64,000 bases of DNA from CAZGMC01 sp964526565 (lineage in GTDB: Bacteria > Pseudomonadota > Alphaproteobacteria > DSM-16000 > Inquilinaceae). The notes under the pieces were generated by a model. It was not told the origin of the DNA and did no database searches. It was given only the letters and a program-made list of their open reading frames with translations. The stretch spans positions 102,507 through 166,506 of the forward strand of contig CAZGMC010000001.1 in the NCBI GenBank assembly GCA_964526565.1, given 5' to 3'. A program made the translations under genes and the position numbers. Shown piece by piece: positions 1 through 8,403 of this stretch (positions are counted from its first letter, which is position 1; each line of letters begins with the position of its first letter).

Positions 1-2
1 TG

Positions 3-1391
3 GTCTTCCTGAGCCCGCCCGCCGGCGAGAGGCGGGGCATGGCGGGGGCACGCACCGTGGCGGCACCGGACGACGGCGTGGCCGGCGTGCTGGTGGTGGA
101 TCTCGTCGCCGAGGTCTTCGTCCAGTTCTATGGCCTGGCCGGCCAGGAACTGCCGCTTGAGGTCGCCCTGCTTTCGGCCGACGGCCGGATCATGGCGGCC
201 AGCGCCGATTTTCCGGGCAGGAACCCCGCCGGACCAGGGCGCGAACTGTCGGGGACCATTGCACTGCCGCCGCCAGGCGCGCCGGCCGGGACCTTTCCGG
301 TAACCGTGGCCGGAGAGGACGTCGTGGCGGCCGTCATGGCCGTGCCCGGATGGCCGTTCATCGTCATGGCGGTGACCAGCCGCGGTCCGCTGCTGTGGGA
401 CTGGTACCTGATCGTGGGTCTGCTGGCCGTGGCCGGCCTGTTCATCGTCGGCGTCGTCACCGTCGCCGTTCGGGTCATGTCGGGCAATATCGGCCGGTTG
501 CTGGAGACGGAGGAGGCGCTGCGCCAGCGGGTCGTCGATCTTGAGATCAGCAAGCTGCGCCTGCAGCGGCAGGGCGAGGAGGTCGCCGCTCTGGCCGACC
601 AGCTCTATCTCGCCCGCGAGGAGGCGGTGGCCGCTCGCTGCGCTGCCGACACGGCCAATCAGGCCAAGTCGGAATTCCTGGCGCGCATGAGCCATGAGCT
701 GCGCACGCCGCTCAACGCGATCCTGGGTTTCTCCGAAATCATGAAGGAAAGCGAAGGGTTTGCCGAGACGGCTGAGACGTTCACGCAGTATGCCTGCGAC
801 ATCCATGACAGCGGCGTCCATCTGCTTGCCGTCATCAACGACATCCTTGATCTGGCGAAGGTCGAGGCGGGCCGGATGGAGCTGGCCGAGGAGCCGGTCG
901 ATCTCGCCTATGCGGCCCGTTCCATGACGCGCCTGGTGCGCGAAACGGCGCGGCGCCGCGGACTGGCGGTGGAGACGCGGATCCCGCCCCAGGTCCCGCG
1001 CATCCGCAGCGATCAGCGGGTCGTCAAGCAGATGCTGCTCAACCTGCTATCGAACTCGCTGAAGTTCACACCCAGCGGCGGCACCATCACCATAGCCATC
1101 GCGCGTCGCGACGGCGGGGTCGAGGTGACGGTGCGCGACACCGGCATCGGCATTGCCGAGGAGCATTTCGCCAAGGTCCTCGAGCCGTTCGGCCAGGTGA
1201 CGCAGCATGGCGAGGAGCGGGTCGAGGGCACCGGTCTTGGTCTGCCCCTGGTCAAGTCCTTTATCGAGGCCCAGGCTGGCCGCTTCACTCTGGAAAGCGA
1301 GGTCGGCCGCGGCACGACGGTGACCTTGTGGTTTCCGCCTGACCGCGTGCTGAATGGCGGCGATTCGTCGGCGCTGCGGGCGACCGGCTGA
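3..1391 (+). CDS. Sensor histidine kinase, 5' end outside the window
   Basis: Membrane sensor kinase that would autophosphorylate on His and pass the phosphate to an unseen response regulator. Numbering from the Met at base 39: residues ~1-115 look like the distal half of an extracytoplasmic PDC/dCache-type sensor, a hydrophobic helix spans ~123-146, and a coiled-coil linker covers ~150-205. HisKA follows with His219 in MSHELRTPLNAILGF, then an HATPase domain with an N box (NLLSNSLKFTP), G1 (DTGIGIAEEH) and G2 (GTGLGLPLVK). The frame is open back to the first bases of the window and the sensor lacks its first membrane helix, so the real start is probably upstream, although GAGAGG sits six bases before the Met at 39. 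There is no receiver domain, and the ligand cannot be inferred. Confidence 0.9.
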   Translation, partial: VFLSPPAGERRGMAGARTVAAPDDGVAGVLVVDLVAEVFVQFYGLAGQELPLEVALLSADGRIMAASADFPGRNPAGPGRELSGTIALPPPGAPAGTFPVTVAGEDVVAAVMAVPGWPFIVMAVTSRGPLLWDWYLIVGLLAVAGLFIVGVVTVAVRVMSGNIGRLLETEEALRQRVVDLEISKLRLQRQGEEVAALADQLYLAREEAVAARCAADTANQAKSEFLARMSHELRTPLNAILGFSEIMKESEGFAETAETFTQYACDIHDSGVHLLAVINDILDLAKVEAGRMELAEEPVDLAYAARSMTRLVRETARRRGLAVETRIPPQVPRIRSDQRVVKQMLLNLLSNSLKFTPSGGTITIAIARRDGGVEVTVRDTGIGIAEEHFAKVLEPFGQVTQHGEERVEGTGLGLPLVKSFIEAQAGRFTLESEVGRGTTVTLWFPPDRVLNGGDSSALRATG

Positions 1392-1465
1392 GCGCTGCCG
1401 GTTCGGGCCCCGGCCGGCAGACGTGCGGCATCGCTGCGGGCGACTTCGCGGCGCTGCCGTTCCAT

Positions 1466-1931
1466 ATGCTCGGCGCCATGTCCCGATCACCAACACATCC
1501 GGCCGAAGCAGAGGAGGTGTTCCTTGGCGAGGTCGCCTCGCCTGGCCTCTCGTTCGGCACCGTGTTCGTGCACCGGCGTGCGGCGCCGCCGGGTGCCGGC
1601 CGCCGCGCTCATGATCGACCGTTTCGAGCCCGACTTGCTGTCGATCGGCAGCAACGACCTGCTGCATTACGTGACCGCGGCCGGCCGCGACAACGCCGCC
1701 GTCACGTCGCTGCTCGACCCCTCCAACCCGGCCATGATCGAACTGGTGCAACGGGTGCTGGACCATGCCGGCCGTGCCGGGCTGCCGGTCGGGGTCTGCG
1801 GCGACATGGCGGCGCGGCCGGACGCGCTGGCGCTGCTGCTCGACTTCGGCGTCACCGAGGTATCGGTCTCAGCCGCTGCCGTCGGCCGGGTCAAGCAGGC
1901 CATCGTGCGCCATGGAGGCTGCGGCGGCTGA
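1466..1931 (+). pseudogene. Relic of a PTS enzyme I (PtsI/PtsP) gene with a large internal deletion
   Basis: Two pieces of phosphoenolpyruvate-protein phosphotransferase lie in different frames. The frame starting at 1466 carries the family's N-terminal signature (FLGEVASPGLSFGTVFVHRR, about 1520-1580). The frame that is open to the stop at 1931 carries the far C-terminal PEP-binding barrel: VPAAALMIDRF, LLSIGSNDLLHY, LPVGVCGDMA and VSVSAAAVGRVKQAI. About 400 residues expected between them, including the phosphohistidine domain, are missing, and the junction near 1577-1600 shifts frame. The match to both ends of one family in the right order supports a deletion relic rather than a live gene. 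The adjacent kinase and pentapeptide genes give no functional link. Confidence 0.7.
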
Positions 1932-1978
1932 GCCACAGGCCGCCCTGCGCTCAGACGCCTGCGCTCAGGCGCCCGTGC

Positions 1979-3358
1979 TCACACGACAGTCCGCTCGTAC
2001 TCCCTGGCGTCCTGGAAGTCGGCGCCGCGCGTGTCGGCGTTGGCGAACACGGCGCCGGTGATGTCGGTGCCGGTGAAGCGGGCCTGCCGCAGGTCGGCGC
2101 CGCGGAAGTTGACGAAGCGAAGGGACGCTTGCGAGAAGTCGGCCTGTTGCAGGCAGGCGCCTTCCATGTCGGCGTTGTCCAGGATGGCGTTGCCGAAATT
2201 GGTCGGCCAGGGGAATTCGCGGACGCCGACGATGACCATGGCGCGGCCGTCGGCGCCGCGGAAGTCGGCTCGCGAGAGCACGCCATAACCGAAATTGGCG
2301 CCGCGCAGCTTCGCCTCGACGAACGAGGCATCCATGCAGTTGGCGCTGTCGAACTGGGCCATGGACAGGTTGCTGCGGACGAACCCGGTGGCGACCATCA
2401 GTGCCCGGCTGAAGTCGCCGGCAGACAGCTCGAACTCGTCGAAGCTGTTCCTGGACAGGTCGAAGCCGGAGAAGTCGGCGCGCCGGCCACGCTTGCCCAG
2501 CGACAGGATCCAGGCGAGATGCCCCTTGATGATGTCCTGCAGAGAACCGTCGAGACTGGCGAGCGAGCGCGGCAGAATGGCCTTGGACACGTCGCAGTTC
2601 TCGAAGGTCGTCTCGTCGAAGACCGCGGCGTTCAGATCGGCCTGGTCCAGGTTGACGTCGGCCAGGTTGGCGCCGCGCAGGATCGCGCCATGCAGCACCG
2701 AGCCGCTGAGGTTGGCGCCGGACAGGTCGGCGCCCTCGAACTGCACGCCGCGCAGGATGCAGCCCGACAGGTCGGCGCCGGTCAGCTGGCTGTCGCGCAG
2801 AATGGCGTTGGTCAGGTCGGTGGCGCGCAGGGTGTCGCCGCCCAGCCTGGCGCCGGTCAGGTCGGCGCCACGCAGGCTGGCGCCGCCGTCGGCCCCCTTG
2901 TTGAGGCGCAGCAGGTCGCCGGACGCGTTCTTCTGCATCAGGGCGCCGCGGCGCGCGTCGGCCTTGATCATCGTGGCGCGCTCCAGGTTGGAGCCGCGCA
3001 GGATGGCGCCGCGCAGGTCGGCCCCGGTCAGATCGCACTGGCGCATGTCGCAGTGGCGCAGGTCGGCGCCAAACAGGCTGGCTCGCTGCAGCCTGGCACC
3101 GGCGAAGCAGCCCTCCGTAAGGCGGGCGCCGCGCAGCTCGCCCTCGCTCAGGTCGCGGCCGGTGAAGTCCAACCCGATGGCATTGCACAGGGCGATGTTG
3201 AGTCGCTGGCCGCCCGGCTTGCCGCACAGGAACCGGCCATGCAGTGTGGCCAGCTCCGCCAGGGTCGTCTGGTCGATGCTGCCGACCTGCTCGGCCAGCC
3301 ATTCGGCGGACGTGAGCCTGCGCGTCAGCCAATTGTCGGATGTCTGCCTGGACGTCAT
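1979..3358 (-). CDS. Pentapeptide-repeat protein
   Basis: A 459-residue protein built almost entirely of A(D/N)LxG-type pentapeptides, for example SGANLSGSVLHGAILRGANL, which would fold as a right-handed quadrilateral beta-helix. A non-repeat head of ~60 residues (MTSRQTSDNWLTRRL onward) precedes it. No signal peptide or membrane helix is seen, so it is probably cytoplasmic. Some members of this superfamily mimic DNA and protect gyrase; many others are uncharacterised, and nothing here separates these roles. The very long open frames on the opposite strand are by-products of the repeat. A scaffold gap lies about 100 bases upstream, so its promoter region is incomplete. Confidence 0.85.
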   Translation of the reverse strand: MTSRQTSDNWLTRRLTSAEWLAEQVGSIDQTTLAELATLHGRFLCGKPGGQRLNIALCNAIGLDFTGRDLSEGELRGARLTEGCFAGARLQRASLFGADLRHCDMRQCDLTGADLRGAILRGSNLERATMIKADARRGALMQKNASGDLLRLNKGADGGASLRGADLTGARLGGDTLRATDLTNAILRDSQLTGADLSGCILRGVQFEGADLSGANLSGSVLHGAILRGANLADVNLDQADLNAAVFDETTFENCDVSKAILPRSLASLDGSLQDIIKGHLAWILSLGKRGRRADFSGFDLSRNSFDEFELSAGDFSRALMVATGFVRSNLSMAQFDSANCMDASFVEAKLRGANFGYGVLSRADFRGADGRAMVIVGVREFPWPTNFGNAILDNADMEGACLQQADFSQASLRFVNFRGADLRQARFTGTDITGAVFANADTRGADFQDAREYERTVV

Positions 3359-3459
3359 CGGGGCCTCGCCGGGGCGCCGGCGGCCGCCGGTGCAGTCCCG
3401 CCGCCGCCATGATGGCGCAGATCGCTTACGGGTCCGTTAAGCCGGCGACGGTGCAGGGC

Positions 3460-3559
3460 NNNNNNNNNNNNNNNNNNNNNNNNNNNNNNNNNNNNNNNNN
3501 NNNNNNNNNNNNNNNNNNNNNNNNNNNNNNNNNNNNNNNNNNNNNNNNNNNNNNNNNNN
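3460..3559. other. Assembly gap (100 N)
   Basis: Exactly 100 undetermined bases between the pentapeptide-repeat gene and phnF. The flanks are not obviously repeated. The true distance between the two sides is unknown. Confidence 0.99.
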
Positions 3560-3566
3560 GCAGTAC

Positions 3567-4292
3567 TCAGGTCTCGACGACGAGCTGGATGCGGTCGCTG
3601 GCGAAGCGGGTCAGGCCGTATTCGATGGGGCGGCCGTGTGCATCGACGCTGATGCTCTCGGTGACCAGCACCGGGCGGGTCTTGGGCAGGTGCAGGTAGC
3701 GGGCGTCCTCCGCCGAGGGCATGCGCGCCGTGATGCGGGTCACCTTGCGAAAGTACTCCTGGATGCCGAGCCGCCGCAGCGCTGCCGTGATCGACCGGGT
3801 CTCGCGAAAGGCTTCAATGATGCCCTCGGCCCGCGTCTTCGGGTAATAGCGCGACGAGATCAACAGCCGCTGCCCGTCGGCCTCGCCGACCGAGTCGACG
3901 ACGATGGTCGGTTCACCGGGCGGCACCTCCAGGGCCGCAGCGACGGTTGCGTCGGCCGGGACCTCGACGCCGCGCAGGAAGGTGGAGCCCGGCGTGCGGC
4001 TCTGCCGCGTCAGGTTCTCGCTGAACCGGGTGCGCCGGCCCAGCGCATAGTCGATGACATTGTCGTGAACGAAGGTGCCGCGGCCCTGCTCGATGCGAAT
4101 CAGGCCGTGCTCCTGCAGCGACGCCAGGGCGCGGCGGATGGTGTGGCGGTTGACGCCGAACCGGTCGACCAGCGCCTGCTCGGTCGGCATGCGGCTGCCC
4201 TGCGGCAGGACGCCGGCCGTCATCTCGCTGCGCAGGATCTCCTCGATCTGGCGCCACAGGGCGACACCGTTGCCGCGGTTCAGATCGCTCAT
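3567..4292 (-). CDS. phnF: PhnF-type GntR/HutC-family repressor of phosphonate genes
   Basis: Transcription regulator with an N-terminal winged helix (MPTEQALVDRFGVNRHTIRR, then LQEHGLIRIEQGRGTFVHD) and a C-terminal UTRA ligand-binding domain with RPVLVTESISVDAHGRPIEY. About 241 residues from the chosen Met (MSDLNRGNGVALWRQIEE); the frame stays open to a Met at 4331, but the shorter start fits the family. It is transcribed divergently from phnG, and a GTCTAGAC palindrome sits between the two genes. This is the usual arrangement for a local repressor of carbon-phosphorus lyase genes. Confidence 0.9.
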   Translation of the reverse strand: MSDLNRGNGVALWRQIEEILRSEMTAGVLPQGSRMPTEQALVDRFGVNRHTIRRALASLQEHGLIRIEQGRGTFVHDNVIDYALGRRTRFSENLTRQSRTPGSTFLRGVEVPADATVAAALEVPPGEPTIVVDSVGEADGQRLLISSRYYPKTRAEGIIEAFRETRSITAALRRLGIQEYFRKVTRITARMPSAEDARYLHLPKTRPVLVTESISVDAHGRPIEYGLTRFASDRIQLVVET

Positions 4293-4384
4293 GAGCGTCG
4301 TGAATACCATCGAAACGAAAATTTCACGCACCGGCGCTTGGCCATCGACCCGCCGCAGGCGTATCAGGACCCAACCCCATGTAG

Positions 4385-4396
4385 ATGTCTAGACCA
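4385..4396. promoter_or_regulatory. Candidate PhnF operator
   Basis: ATGTCTAGACCA contains the perfect palindrome GTCTAGAC (4387-4394), 19 bases before the phnG start codon and in the phnF-phnG divergent region. Its half-sites resemble the GT-TA-AC operators bound by HutC-subfamily GntR regulators. It is the only clear dyad in this interval. No Pho box is recognisable here. Confidence 0.5.
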
Positions 4397-4412
4397 ATTT
4401 TGTGACAGATCG

Positions 4413-4898
4413 ATGCAGCAGGACGGCGCCACCCCGTCGACCGACCCCCAGATCGCGGCCCAGATCGCGGCGCGGCAGCGCTGGATGAGCGTGCTGGCCA
4501 AGGCGGATCCGGAGCGTCTGGAGGCGGGCTGGGCATCGCTGCCGGAGCGCCCGGCCTACGACGTGCTGCGCCCGCCGGAGATTGGCCTGGTCATGGTGCG
4601 CGGCCGCATGGGCGGTGCCGGACAGCCGTTCAACCTGGGCGAAATGACCATGACGCGCTGTGCCGTCCGCCTGTGCGGCGGCGCCGTCGGCTTCGGCCAC
4701 GTCGCCGGGCGCCGGCCGCGGCAGGCGGAGCTGGCCGCCGTGTTCGATGCCCTGCTGCAGGACCCGGCGCGGCGCCCGGCGCTGGAGGCGGCCGTGGTGG
4801 CACCGATCGAGCGGGAACTGGCGGCACGGCGCGCCGCCGCGGCGGCCCAGGCGGCGGCCACGCGCGTCGAGTTCTTCACCATGGTCCGGGGGGAGTGA
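4413..4898 (+). CDS. phnG: C-P lyase core subunit PhnG
   Basis: Structural subunit of the PhnGHIJ carbon-phosphorus lyase core complex, which with PhnI makes the nucleotide-phosphonate intermediate. 161 residues, the usual size. Family-typical segments are RQRWMSVLAKADPERLEAGW, LVMVRGRMGGAGQPFNLGEM and TRCAVRLCGGAVGFGHVAGR. First gene of the run, just downstream of the palindromic operator candidate; its stop overlaps the phnH start (TGATG). The C-terminus is Ala/Arg-rich. The ATG at 4413 is chosen because the open frame further upstream crosses into phnF. Confidence 0.95.
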   Translation: MQQDGATPSTDPQIAAQIAARQRWMSVLAKADPERLEAGWASLPERPAYDVLRPPEIGLVMVRGRMGGAGQPFNLGEMTMTRCAVRLCGGAVGFGHVAGRRPRQAELAAVFDALLQDPARRPALEAAVVAPIERELAARRAAAAAQAAATRVEFFTMVRGE

Positions 4899-5503
4899 TG
4901 GCCGGCCCCGTGACGCTGGCCGGAGCGCATGGGCTGGGGCCGGGCTTCGCCGATCCGGTCCTGGACGCCCAGCGCACCTTCCGCGCCGTGCTCGACGCCA
5001 TGGCGCGGCCGGGGACGGTGCACCGGCTGGCCGGTGCCCCGCATGGGCCGGCGCCGCTGGCTGCCGCGACGGTGGCGGTCTGCCTGACGCTCGTCGACCT
5101 GGATACGCCTGTGTGGGCCGATGCGGCGGCCGCCCCGGCGCTCGACTACCTGCGCTTTCACTGCGGATGCCCGGCGGCCGGGCCGGACAGCGCGGCGTTC
5201 GCGCTGATCGCCGATGCCCGTGCGCTGCCGGCGCTCGACATGGTCCCGGTCGGGCTGCCCGAATACCCGGACCGCTCGGCGACGCTGATCATCCAGGTTG
5301 CCGGGCTGACGCCGGGGCAGGGACGGCGGCTGACCGGGCCGGGAGTCGACGGCGCGGCGCGGCTCGCCATCGCCGGCCTGGACGAGCGGTTCTGGCCGGC
5401 CTGGGCAGACAACCTCGCGCTGTTCCCGCTCGGCTTCGACGTCATATTCACGTCTGGCGACCAGGTTGCCGCGCTGCCCCGCACGACGCGCGTGGAGGCG
5501 TGA
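4898..5503 (+). CDS. phnH: C-P lyase core subunit PhnH
   Basis: 201-residue PhnH, part of the PhnGHIJ core. The N-terminal FADPVLDAQRTFRAVLDAMA and central DTPVWADAAAAPALDYLRFH are typical of the family, which has a PLP-transferase-like fold without the cofactor site. C-terminal FPLGFDVIFTSGDQVAALPR closes the domain. The start codon overlaps the phnG stop by one base, so translation is likely coupled. Four bases separate its stop from the phnI ATG. Confidence 0.95.
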   Translation: MAGPVTLAGAHGLGPGFADPVLDAQRTFRAVLDAMARPGTVHRLAGAPHGPAPLAAATVAVCLTLVDLDTPVWADAAAAPALDYLRFHCGCPAAGPDSAAFALIADARALPALDMVPVGLPEYPDRSATLIIQVAGLTPGQGRRLTGPGVDGAARLAIAGLDERFWPAWADNLALFPLGFDVIFTSGDQVAALPRTTRVEA

Positions 5504-5507
5504 GCCC

Positions 5508-6677
5508 ATGTACGTCGCGGTCAAGGGGGGCGAGCGGGCGATCGACGCGGCCAACCGGCTGCTTGCCGAGGCGCGGCGCGGCGACCCGGCGGTACCGGAG
5601 CTGACGCTCGACCAGATCGACCGGCAGCTGTCGCTGGCGGTGGACCGGGTCATGACCGAGGGCTCGCTTTACGATCGCGAACTCGCCGCCCTGGCCATCA
5701 AGCAGGCGCGCGGCGACCTGATCGAGGCGATCTTCCTGCTGCGCGCCTATCGCACCACGCTGCCGCGGCTGGCGGCGAGCATGCCGATCGACACCGGCGC
5801 CATGGCCGCGCAGCGCCGCATCTCGGCGACCTTCAAGGACCTGCCCGGCGGCCAGATCCTCGGGCCGAGCTTCGACTACACCCACCGCCTGCTGGATTTC
5901 GGCCTGGCAGAGGGATCGACGGTGCCGGAGGGCAATGGGCCGGCAGGAGCCGATCCGGACGGCGGCCCGCCCGATGCCGATGCCGATCCCGATGCCGATT
6001 CGGGGCCGGAGGCGGCCGTCGGTCCCATGCCCAGGGTGCTCGACCTGCTCGACCGCGAGGGCCTGATCGAGCGCGAGACCGCAGCGGAGCCCAACGCCCC
6101 GGTCGGCGACGTGACGCGCCAGCCGCTGTCCTTCCCCGCCGGACGCGACGTGCGGCTGCAGAGCCTGGCGCGCGCCGACGAGGGCTTCGTCCTGGCGCTC
6201 GGCTATTCCACCCAGCGCGGCTTCGGCCGGACCCACCCGTTCGCCGGCGAGATCCGCGTGGGCGAGGTGGCGGTCGAGATCGTGCCGCCCGAGCTCGGCT
6301 TCCCCGTGGAGATCGGCGAGATCACCGTCACCGAGTGCGACATGATCAACCAGTTCGCCGGGTCGAAGACCGAGCCGCCGCAGTTCACCCGTGGCTACGG
6401 GCTGGTGTTCGGCCATGCCGAGCGCAAGGCCATGGCCATGGCGCTGGTCGACCGCTCGTTGCGCGCCGGCGAGCTGGGCGAGGAGGCCACCGCGCCGGCC
6501 CAGGACGAGGAGTTCGTCCTGTCCCACGGCGACAACGTCGAGGCCTCCGGCTTCCTGCAGCACCTCAAGCTGCCGCACTATGTGGACTTCCAGTCCGAGC
6601 TGCAGCTCGTGCGGGCCCTGCGCGAGGCCGCCACGCGCCGCCGCGACGACCCCGACGGAGAAGGGGAGGGGCTGTGA
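5508..6677 (+). CDS. phnI: C-P lyase core subunit PhnI
   Basis: PhnI acts with PhnG, PhnH and PhnL to displace adenine from ATP and attach the phosphonate to ribose triphosphate. It begins MYVAVKGGERAIDAANRLL; TLDQIDRQLSLAVDRVMTEG, SATFKDLPGGQILGPSFDYT and the C-terminal VLSHGDNVEASGFLQHLKLP are conserved family blocks. At 389 residues it is about 35 longer than the E. coli protein. The extra length lies in a low-complexity acidic stretch around residues 143-172 with runs such as PDADADPDADSGPE, encoded by imperfect GATGCC repeats. Its TGA overlaps the GTG start of phnJ. Confidence 0.95.
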   Translation: MYVAVKGGERAIDAANRLLAEARRGDPAVPELTLDQIDRQLSLAVDRVMTEGSLYDRELAALAIKQARGDLIEAIFLLRAYRTTLPRLAASMPIDTGAMAAQRRISATFKDLPGGQILGPSFDYTHRLLDFGLAEGSTVPEGNGPAGADPDGGPPDADADPDADSGPEAAVGPMPRVLDLLDREGLIERETAAEPNAPVGDVTRQPLSFPAGRDVRLQSLARADEGFVLALGYSTQRGFGRTHPFAGEIRVGEVAVEIVPPELGFPVEIGEITVTECDMINQFAGSKTEPPQFTRGYGLVFGHAERKAMAMALVDRSLRAGELGEEATAPAQDEEFVLSHGDNVEASGFLQHLKLPHYVDFQSELQLVRALREAATRRRDDPDGEGEGL

Positions 6678-7561
6678 CCGCCGCGTGCGCCGGGCTGGCC
6701 GGCTACAACTTCGCCTATCTGGACGAGCAGACCAGGCGCATGATCCGCCGCGCCCTGCTCAAGGCCGTGGCCGTGCCGGGTTACCAGGTGCCGTTCGCCA
6801 GCCGCGAGATGCCGCTGCCCTATGGCTGGGGCACCGGCGGCATTCAGGTCACGGCCAGCATCATTGGCCCGGACGACCGGCTCAAGGTGATCGATCAGGG
6901 TGCCGACGATACCACCAACGCCGTGTCGATCCGCCGCTTCTTCGCCCGCACCGCCGGCGTCGCCACGACCACCCGGACCGCCGAGGCGACAATCATCCAG
7001 ACCCGCCACCGCATCCCCGAGACGCCGCTGACCGACCGGCAGATCCTGGTCTATCAGGTGCCGATCCCGGAACCGCTGCGCTGGCTGGAGCCGCGCGAGG
7101 CCGAGACGCGCCGGATGCACGCCCTGGCCGACTACGGGATCATGCACCTGAAGCTTTACGAGGACATCGTCCGCCACGGCCGCATCGCCACCGGCTATGA
7201 CTATCCGGTCCGGGTCGACGGCCGCTTCGTCATGTCGCCGTCGCCGATCCCCAAGTTCGACAATCCCAAGCTGGACCGCTGCCCGGCCCTGCAGCTGTTC
7301 GGCGCCGGCCGCGAGAAGCGCATCTATGCCGTGCCGCCATACACGCGGGTCGAAAGCCTGGACTTCGAGGACCATCCGTTCCGCGTCGATGGCTGGCGCC
7401 AGGCCTGCGCCCTGTGCGGGGCCGGCGACAGCTTTCTGGACGAGATCATCGTCGACGACCGTGGGCGGCGCATGTTCGTCTGCTCCGACACCGACTACTG
7501 CGAGGGCCGCCGTGCCGCCGGCCCTGTCGGGCCGCAGACGGTCGAGGAGGCGGCGCAGTGA
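6674..7561 (+). CDS. phnJ: C-P lyase catalytic subunit PhnJ (radical SAM)
   Basis: PhnJ cleaves the carbon-phosphorus bond of ribose-phosphate phosphonates with a [4Fe-4S] cluster and S-adenosylmethionine. The cluster region near the C-terminus has Cys245, Cys248, Cys270 and Cys276 (CALCGAGDSF and MFVCSDTDYC), matching the unusual family arrangement. The glycine assigned as the radical site in E. coli (Gly32) corresponds to Gly36 in AVPGYQVPF. 295 residues with a GTG start overlapping the phnI stop; a GTGA overlap couples it to phnK. All residues I know to be needed are present, so the enzyme should be active. Confidence 0.97.
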   Translation: MTAACAGLAGYNFAYLDEQTRRMIRRALLKAVAVPGYQVPFASREMPLPYGWGTGGIQVTASIIGPDDRLKVIDQGADDTTNAVSIRRFFARTAGVATTTRTAEATIIQTRHRIPETPLTDRQILVYQVPIPEPLRWLEPREAETRRMHALADYGIMHLKLYEDIVRHGRIATGYDYPVRVDGRFVMSPSPIPKFDNPKLDRCPALQLFGAGREKRIYAVPPYTRVESLDFEDHPFRVDGWRQACALCGAGDSFLDEIIVDDRGRRMFVCSDTDYCEGRRAAGPVGPQTVEEAAQ

Positions 7562-8385
7562 CCGGCCTGCACCCGGCGCCGGCCGTCGCGGACGCCGGCG
7601 CCGGCACCGCGTCGGTGGAACCGCTGCTGTCGGTGACCGCACTGACGCGCCTGTACGGTGACCGGGTCGGCTGCCGCGATGTCTCGTTCGACCTGTGGCC
7701 GGGCGAGGTCATGGGCGTCGTCGGTGAGTCGGGCTCGGGCAAGACCACGCTGCTCGACTGCCTGTCCGGCCGGCTGATGCCGACTGCCGGCACCGTCCGC
7801 TACCGGTCGCGCGACGACGGCACCGTCGACCTGCACGCCCTGCCGGAGGCGCGCCGCCGCCGCCTGCTGCGCAGCGAGTGGGGTATCGTGCGCCAGAACC
7901 CGCGCGACGGCCTGCGCCTGGGCGTCTCGGCCGGCGCCAATATCGGCGAGCCGCTGATGGCGCTGGGCGCGCGGCACTACGGCCATATCCGGCGCACCGC
8001 GCTGGACTGGCTGGAGCGGGTCGAGATCGACGCCGATCGGCTGGACGACCGGCCGACCACCTTCTCCGGCGGCATGCAGCAGCGGCTGCAGATTGCCCGC
8101 AAACTGGTCACCGGCCCGCGCCTGGTGCTGATGGACGAACCGACCGGCAGCCTGGACGTGTCGGTCCAGGCGCGGCTGCTCGACCTGCTGCGCCGGCTCG
8201 TGGCCGAACTGGGCCTGGCGGCGATCATCGTAACCCACGACCTTGCGGTGACCCGGCTGCTGGCCCATCGGCTGATGGTGATGCGCCGCGGTCTCGTGGT
8301 AGAGAGCGGTTTGACCGATCAGGTGCTCGACGATCCGCAGCACCCGTACACGCAGCTCCTGGTCGCCTCGGTGCTGCAGGCCTGA
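7558..8385 (+). CDS. phnK: C-P lyase associated ABC-type ATPase PhnK
   Basis: Soluble ABC-type ATPase that binds the C-P lyase core rather than a permease. Walker A GESGSGKTT, signature TFSGGMQQRLQIARKL, Walker B RLVLMDEPTGSLD and the switch His in IIVTHDLAVTR are all present. 275 residues from a GTG start overlapping the phnJ stop; the first ~20 residues are a low-complexity Ala/Pro extension. Family-typical LHALPEARRRRLLRSEWGIV follows the P-loop region. No phosphonate permease genes (phnC, phnD, phnE) are in the window. Confidence 0.94.
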   Translation: MTGLHPAPAVADAGAGTASVEPLLSVTALTRLYGDRVGCRDVSFDLWPGEVMGVVGESGSGKTTLLDCLSGRLMPTAGTVRYRSRDDGTVDLHALPEARRRRLLRSEWGIVRQNPRDGLRLGVSAGANIGEPLMALGARHYGHIRRTALDWLERVEIDADRLDDRPTTFSGGMQQRLQIARKLVTGPRLVLMDEPTGSLDVSVQARLLDLLRRLVAELGLAAIIVTHDLAVTRLLAHRLMVMRRGLVVESGLTDQVLDDPQHPYTQLLVASVLQA

Positions 8386-8403
8386 AGGACGCGGACCGCG
8401 CCC

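Noticed and set aside
1466..3412. A 648-residue plus-strand open frame and a 481-residue minus-strand frame across the pentapeptide gene
   Set aside because: Both are shadows of the pentapeptide-repeat gene in other frames; the repeat keeps several frames open. Only the short N-terminal part of the first is explained, as the enzyme I relic.
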